From Candidatus Dadabacteria bacterium (lineage in GTDB: Bacteria > Desulfobacterota_D > UBA1144 > Nemesobacterales > Nemesobacteraceae), in NCBI GenBank assembly GCA_026709745.1, contig JAPOSJ010000079.1, forward strand, positions 1 to 16,366: a DNA stretch of 16,366 bases, read 5' to 3'. Of this stretch, positions 14,343-16,366 are shown in pieces (within the stretch, counting starts at the first letter, position 1; each line of letters opens with the position of its first letter). The translations under genes were made by a program, and so were the position numbers. The notes under the pieces are model-generated. The model was not told the origin of the DNA and did no database searches. It saw only the letters and a list, made by a program, of their open reading frames with translations.

Positions 14343-16181
14343 ATGACTGAACAGAAAACGGAGAAACACGAATTTCAGACTGAAGTGCGAAGGCTTATGG
14401 ATATCGTGATCAATTCCCTTTATACAGACAGGGAGATATTCATCAGAGAACTTGTTTCAAACGCATCCGACGCTCTTGAGAAGCTAAGGTACATACAGCT
14501 GATGGAAAAGGAAATATACGATGAGTCCCTCCCGCTAGAAATCGAAATATCAACCTCAGGAGAAGACAATACAATCACCTTTACTGATTACGGTATCGGG
14601 ATGAGCAGAAAGGAGCTTTTGGAAAACCTAGGAACGATAGCCCGCTCGGGCTCAAGGAGCTTTGTTGAGGCACTAGAGAAAAGCAGCACTGAGGGTGGAG
14701 ACCTGATCGGACAGTTTGGCGTGGGTTTCTACAGTTCTTTTATGGTTGCCGATTCGGTTGAAGTATTTACCAGAGGATACAGGAAGAATTCGGAGCATCT
14801 GGTATGGCAAAGCTGTGGTGATGGGACATTTGAGATAAAAAAGGGAAAGGGGCACAGAAGAGGTACAAAGGTCATTGTGTCTCTGCGGGAGGATGCAAAG
14901 CAGTTCTCGGACCCTGATGTGGTAAGGGATATACTGAAAAAATATTCAGCTTTTGTTCCCTTTCCACTAAAGCTAAACGGCGAGCAGATAAACACCACCG
15001 AGGCCATCTGGCTTCGCAACAAGAATGACATTACGGATCAGGAGTACGGCGGTTTCTACAGATTCCAGACAAACTCCTTTGACGAACCTAGGTACAGATT
15101 TCATTTCTTCTCCGAAGCCCCGATTGACATGAACGTTCTTTTGTTCGTCCCTGAGGATAACATGGAGCGTCTTGGATTCGGAAGAATGGAACCTGCTGTG
15201 GGTCTTTACTCAAGGAGGGTGCTTATTGATGAATCACCGAAGAATCTTCTTCCCGATTGGATGAGGTTTTTAAAGGGAGTGGTGGACAGCGCGGACATTC
15301 CTCTTAACATATCAAGAGAGACCATGCAGGACAGTTCCCTTGTTAAGAAGCTTAACTCCGCTATTACTAAAAGGTTTATAAAATTCCTTGAGCAAAGCTC
15401 GATTGAGGATCCGAAGAGTTATGGTGATTTCTACGGCAAGTTCGGCTTTTTCATAAAAGAGGGGGTAGCTTCGGATTTTGAGCACAGGGAACAGCTTCAG
15501 GAGCTTTTGCGCTTTGAATCCTCGCGTAAAGAGGAAGGAGATCTTGTTTCCTTCAAGGATTATCTCTCAGGCATGGGCGAAGACCAAGAAGAAATCTACT
15601 ACCTGCTGAGCTCCGCAAGAGATGCGGTTGAAAACAGTCCCCACATGGAGTTTTTCAGAAAAGAGAACATCGAGGTTATTTTTATATATGAACCGATTGA
15701 CGAATTTGTAATGTCGACTCTCAGCGAATATAACAAAAAAAAGATTGTCTCCGCTGACAGCGTCGACATAGGTGCTGCAGGTGAACCTTCAGATGTACCT
15801 TCCGAGGAGGAAAAATCTCTTTGCGGATGGATGAAAGAAGTGCTTGGCGAGAGGGTGGGGGACGTGCGCGTGAGCAGTAGGCTTGTTGATAGTCCCGTTG
15901 CCGCGTTCAACTCCGATTCCGCGATGACTCAGGGGATGAAAAGGATTATGAGGAACATAAATTCGGGTGCTGAGGTCTCTTCCATAGTTCGCCTTGAGAT
16001 AAACAGCGGCCACGCTCTTATAAAAAACCTTATTTCCATAAGGGAAAAAGATGAGGAACTCGCCGGGATCATCGCGGAGCAGCTCTTTGATAACGCGCTT
16101 TTAGCCGCGGGGTACATGGAGAATCCCGCGAGCATAGTCGGAAGAATAAACAGTATACTTGAGCGATTGGGTTCTGTATGA
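14343..16181 (+). CDS. htpG: Molecular chaperone HtpG (bacterial Hsp90)
   Basis: HtpG is the ATP-dependent Hsp90 dimer of the bacterial cytosol, which remodels client proteins, often with DnaK. The 612-residue product has the Bergerat ATP-binding fold: RELVSNASDAL (E36 catalytic, N40), DYGIGMSRKEL (from D82), the lid and GQFGVGFYSSF (123-133), then GTKVIVSL (174-181). The middle domain has RRVLIDESPKNLLPDWMRFLKG in two blocks and LNISRETMQ (R325, expected to contact the ATP phosphate). The C-terminal dimerisation domain ends with NPASIVGRINSILERL. I chose ATG 14343 because GGAGG ends six bases upstream; an in-frame TTG at 14322 has no ribosome binding site and overlaps a -10 candidate. acpH starts 10 bases after the stop, so the two may be co-transcribed. 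Confidence 0.97.
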   Translation: MTEQKTEKHEFQTEVRRLMDIVINSLYTDREIFIRELVSNASDALEKLRYIQLMEKEIYDESLPLEIEISTSGEDNTITFTDYGIGMSRKELLENLGTIARSGSRSFVEALEKSSTEGGDLIGQFGVGFYSSFMVADSVEVFTRGYRKNSEHLVWQSCGDGTFEIKKGKGHRRGTKVIVSLREDAKQFSDPDVVRDILKKYSAFVPFPLKLNGEQINTTEAIWLRNKNDITDQEYGGFYRFQTNSFDEPRYRFHFFSEAPIDMNVLLFVPEDNMERLGFGRMEPAVGLYSRRVLIDESPKNLLPDWMRFLKGVVDSADIPLNISRETMQDSSLVKKLNSAITKRFIKFLEQSSIEDPKSYGDFYGKFGFFIKEGVASDFEHREQLQELLRFESSRKEEGDLVSFKDYLSGMGEDQEEIYYLLSSARDAVENSPHMEFFRKENIEVIFIYEPIDEFVMSTLSEYNKKKIVSADSVDIGAAGEPSDVPSEEEKSLCGWMKEVLGERVGDVRVSSRLVDSPVAAFNSDSAMTQGMKRIMRNINSGAEVSSIVRLEINSGHALIKNLISIREKDEELAGIIAEQLFDNALLAAGYMENPASIVGRINSILERLGSV

Positions 16182-16188
16182 TCATACA
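16175..16188. repeat. 14-bp palindrome across the htpG stop codon
   Basis: TGTATGATCATACA is a perfect palindrome that contains the htpG TGA stop (16179-16181) and ends four bases before the acpH ATG. It may be chance, an operator, or a small hairpin that affects initiation of acpH, which lacks a clear ribosome binding site. Confidence 0.4.
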
Positions 16189-16191
16189 CAG

Positions 16192-16366
16192 ATGAACTAC
16201 CTTGCCCATCTACGTCTTGCAGGTGATGATCCGGAATGCTTGACAGGAAATTTCCTGGGTGATTTTGTTAAAGGCAAACTTTACAAGGGATGTTCCACCC
16301 CAGCCATAAGCCGCGGATTAATGCTGCACCGACGGTTCGCCGCTTGGCCGGATCCTCATAGGATCA
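16192..16366 (+). CDS. acpH: ACP phosphodiesterase-like protein AcpH, 5' part
   Basis: The first 58 codons are visible and the gene runs off the window. The N-terminus MNYLAHLRLAG and the block GNFLGDFVKGKL are characteristic of AcpH, which removes the 4'-phosphopantetheine arm from acyl carrier protein. The next conserved block, commonly HRxIDxFTDxH, reads LHRRFAAWPDPHRI. The second Asp and the last His are kept, but the first Asp is replaced by Ala, so activity is open to question. No Shine-Dalgarno precedes the ATG, which lies 10 bases after the htpG stop. Translational coupling to htpG is likely if the gene is expressed. The rest of the gene is needed to judge whether it is intact. Confidence 0.85.
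   Translation, partial: MNYLAHLRLAGDDPECLTGNFLGDFVKGKLYKGCSTPAISRGLMLHRRFAAWPDPHRI

Noticed and set aside
1..16366. CRISPR arrays, tRNA or rRNA genes, insertion sequences, toxin-antitoxin or defence clusters
   Set aside because: No regularly spaced repeats, tRNA-like folds, transposase motifs or paired small genes were seen on reading both strands.

Overview
The window looks like chromosomal DNA of a Gram-negative, menaquinone-respiring bacterium. The evidence is an L/F-tRNA-protein transferase (Aat), an exported MsrA, an AcpH-type ACP phosphodiesterase and a futalosine-route menaquinone gene (mqnE) next to UbiA/UbiX/UbiD-type genes. Base composition is intermediate, and the sampled lines of housekeeping genes are visibly richer in GC than the ATPase gene at 1983-3446. 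I cannot place the organism in a phylum from this sequence alone. Fourteen protein-coding genes are supported, two of them cut by the window edges. There is also one clear pseudogene and one possible one. I saw no tRNA, rRNA, CRISPR array, insertion sequence or phage gene.

Layout. (1) 1-1067: 3' part of argJ (arginine synthesis), facing recO (DNA repair, minus strand). (2) 1983-3446: an isolated minus-strand AAA ATPase with a DUF4143-like C-terminus, in AT-rich surroundings, with a strong promoter so close to the ATG that its mRNA may be leaderless. (3) 3772-8038: a tightly packed plus-strand operon of UbiA-like prenyltransferase, UbiX-like flavin prenyltransferase, UbiD-like decarboxylase and MqnE aminofutalosine synthase. 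(4) 8089-10302: exported MsrA, Aat and a class I glutamine amidotransferase, all plus strand. (5) 10303-11148: a possible decayed minus-strand fragment, then a small stand-alone nucleotidylyltransferase behind a good promoter. (6) 11251-11507: the decayed N-terminal part of a trans-aconitate-type methyltransferase, butting against minus-strand rpmE2 (ribosomal protein L31 type B). (7) 12131-14156: hemB (minus) and a divergent class I SAM methyltransferase. (8) 14343-16366: htpG (Hsp90), then the start of acpH.

How the genes fit together. The 3772-8038 operon supplies an early radical-SAM step (MqnE) and probably the late prenylation and decarboxylation steps (MqnP, MqnL and MqnM roles) of the futalosine route to menaquinone. 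UbiX would make the prenylated FMN that UbiD needs. Three proteins here are forms without zinc-binding cysteines: L31 type B, a cysteine-free HemB metal site, and RecO without its usual CxxC pairs. The strongest evidence of genome decay is the methyltransferase remnant, in which single-base changes have destroyed the SAM-binding loop.

I did not find a convincing new multi-gene system. The most noteworthy items are the methyltransferase fossil, the possibly leaderless ATPase gene, a 22-bp perfect palindrome beyond hemB, and a promoter core shared by two unlinked genes.
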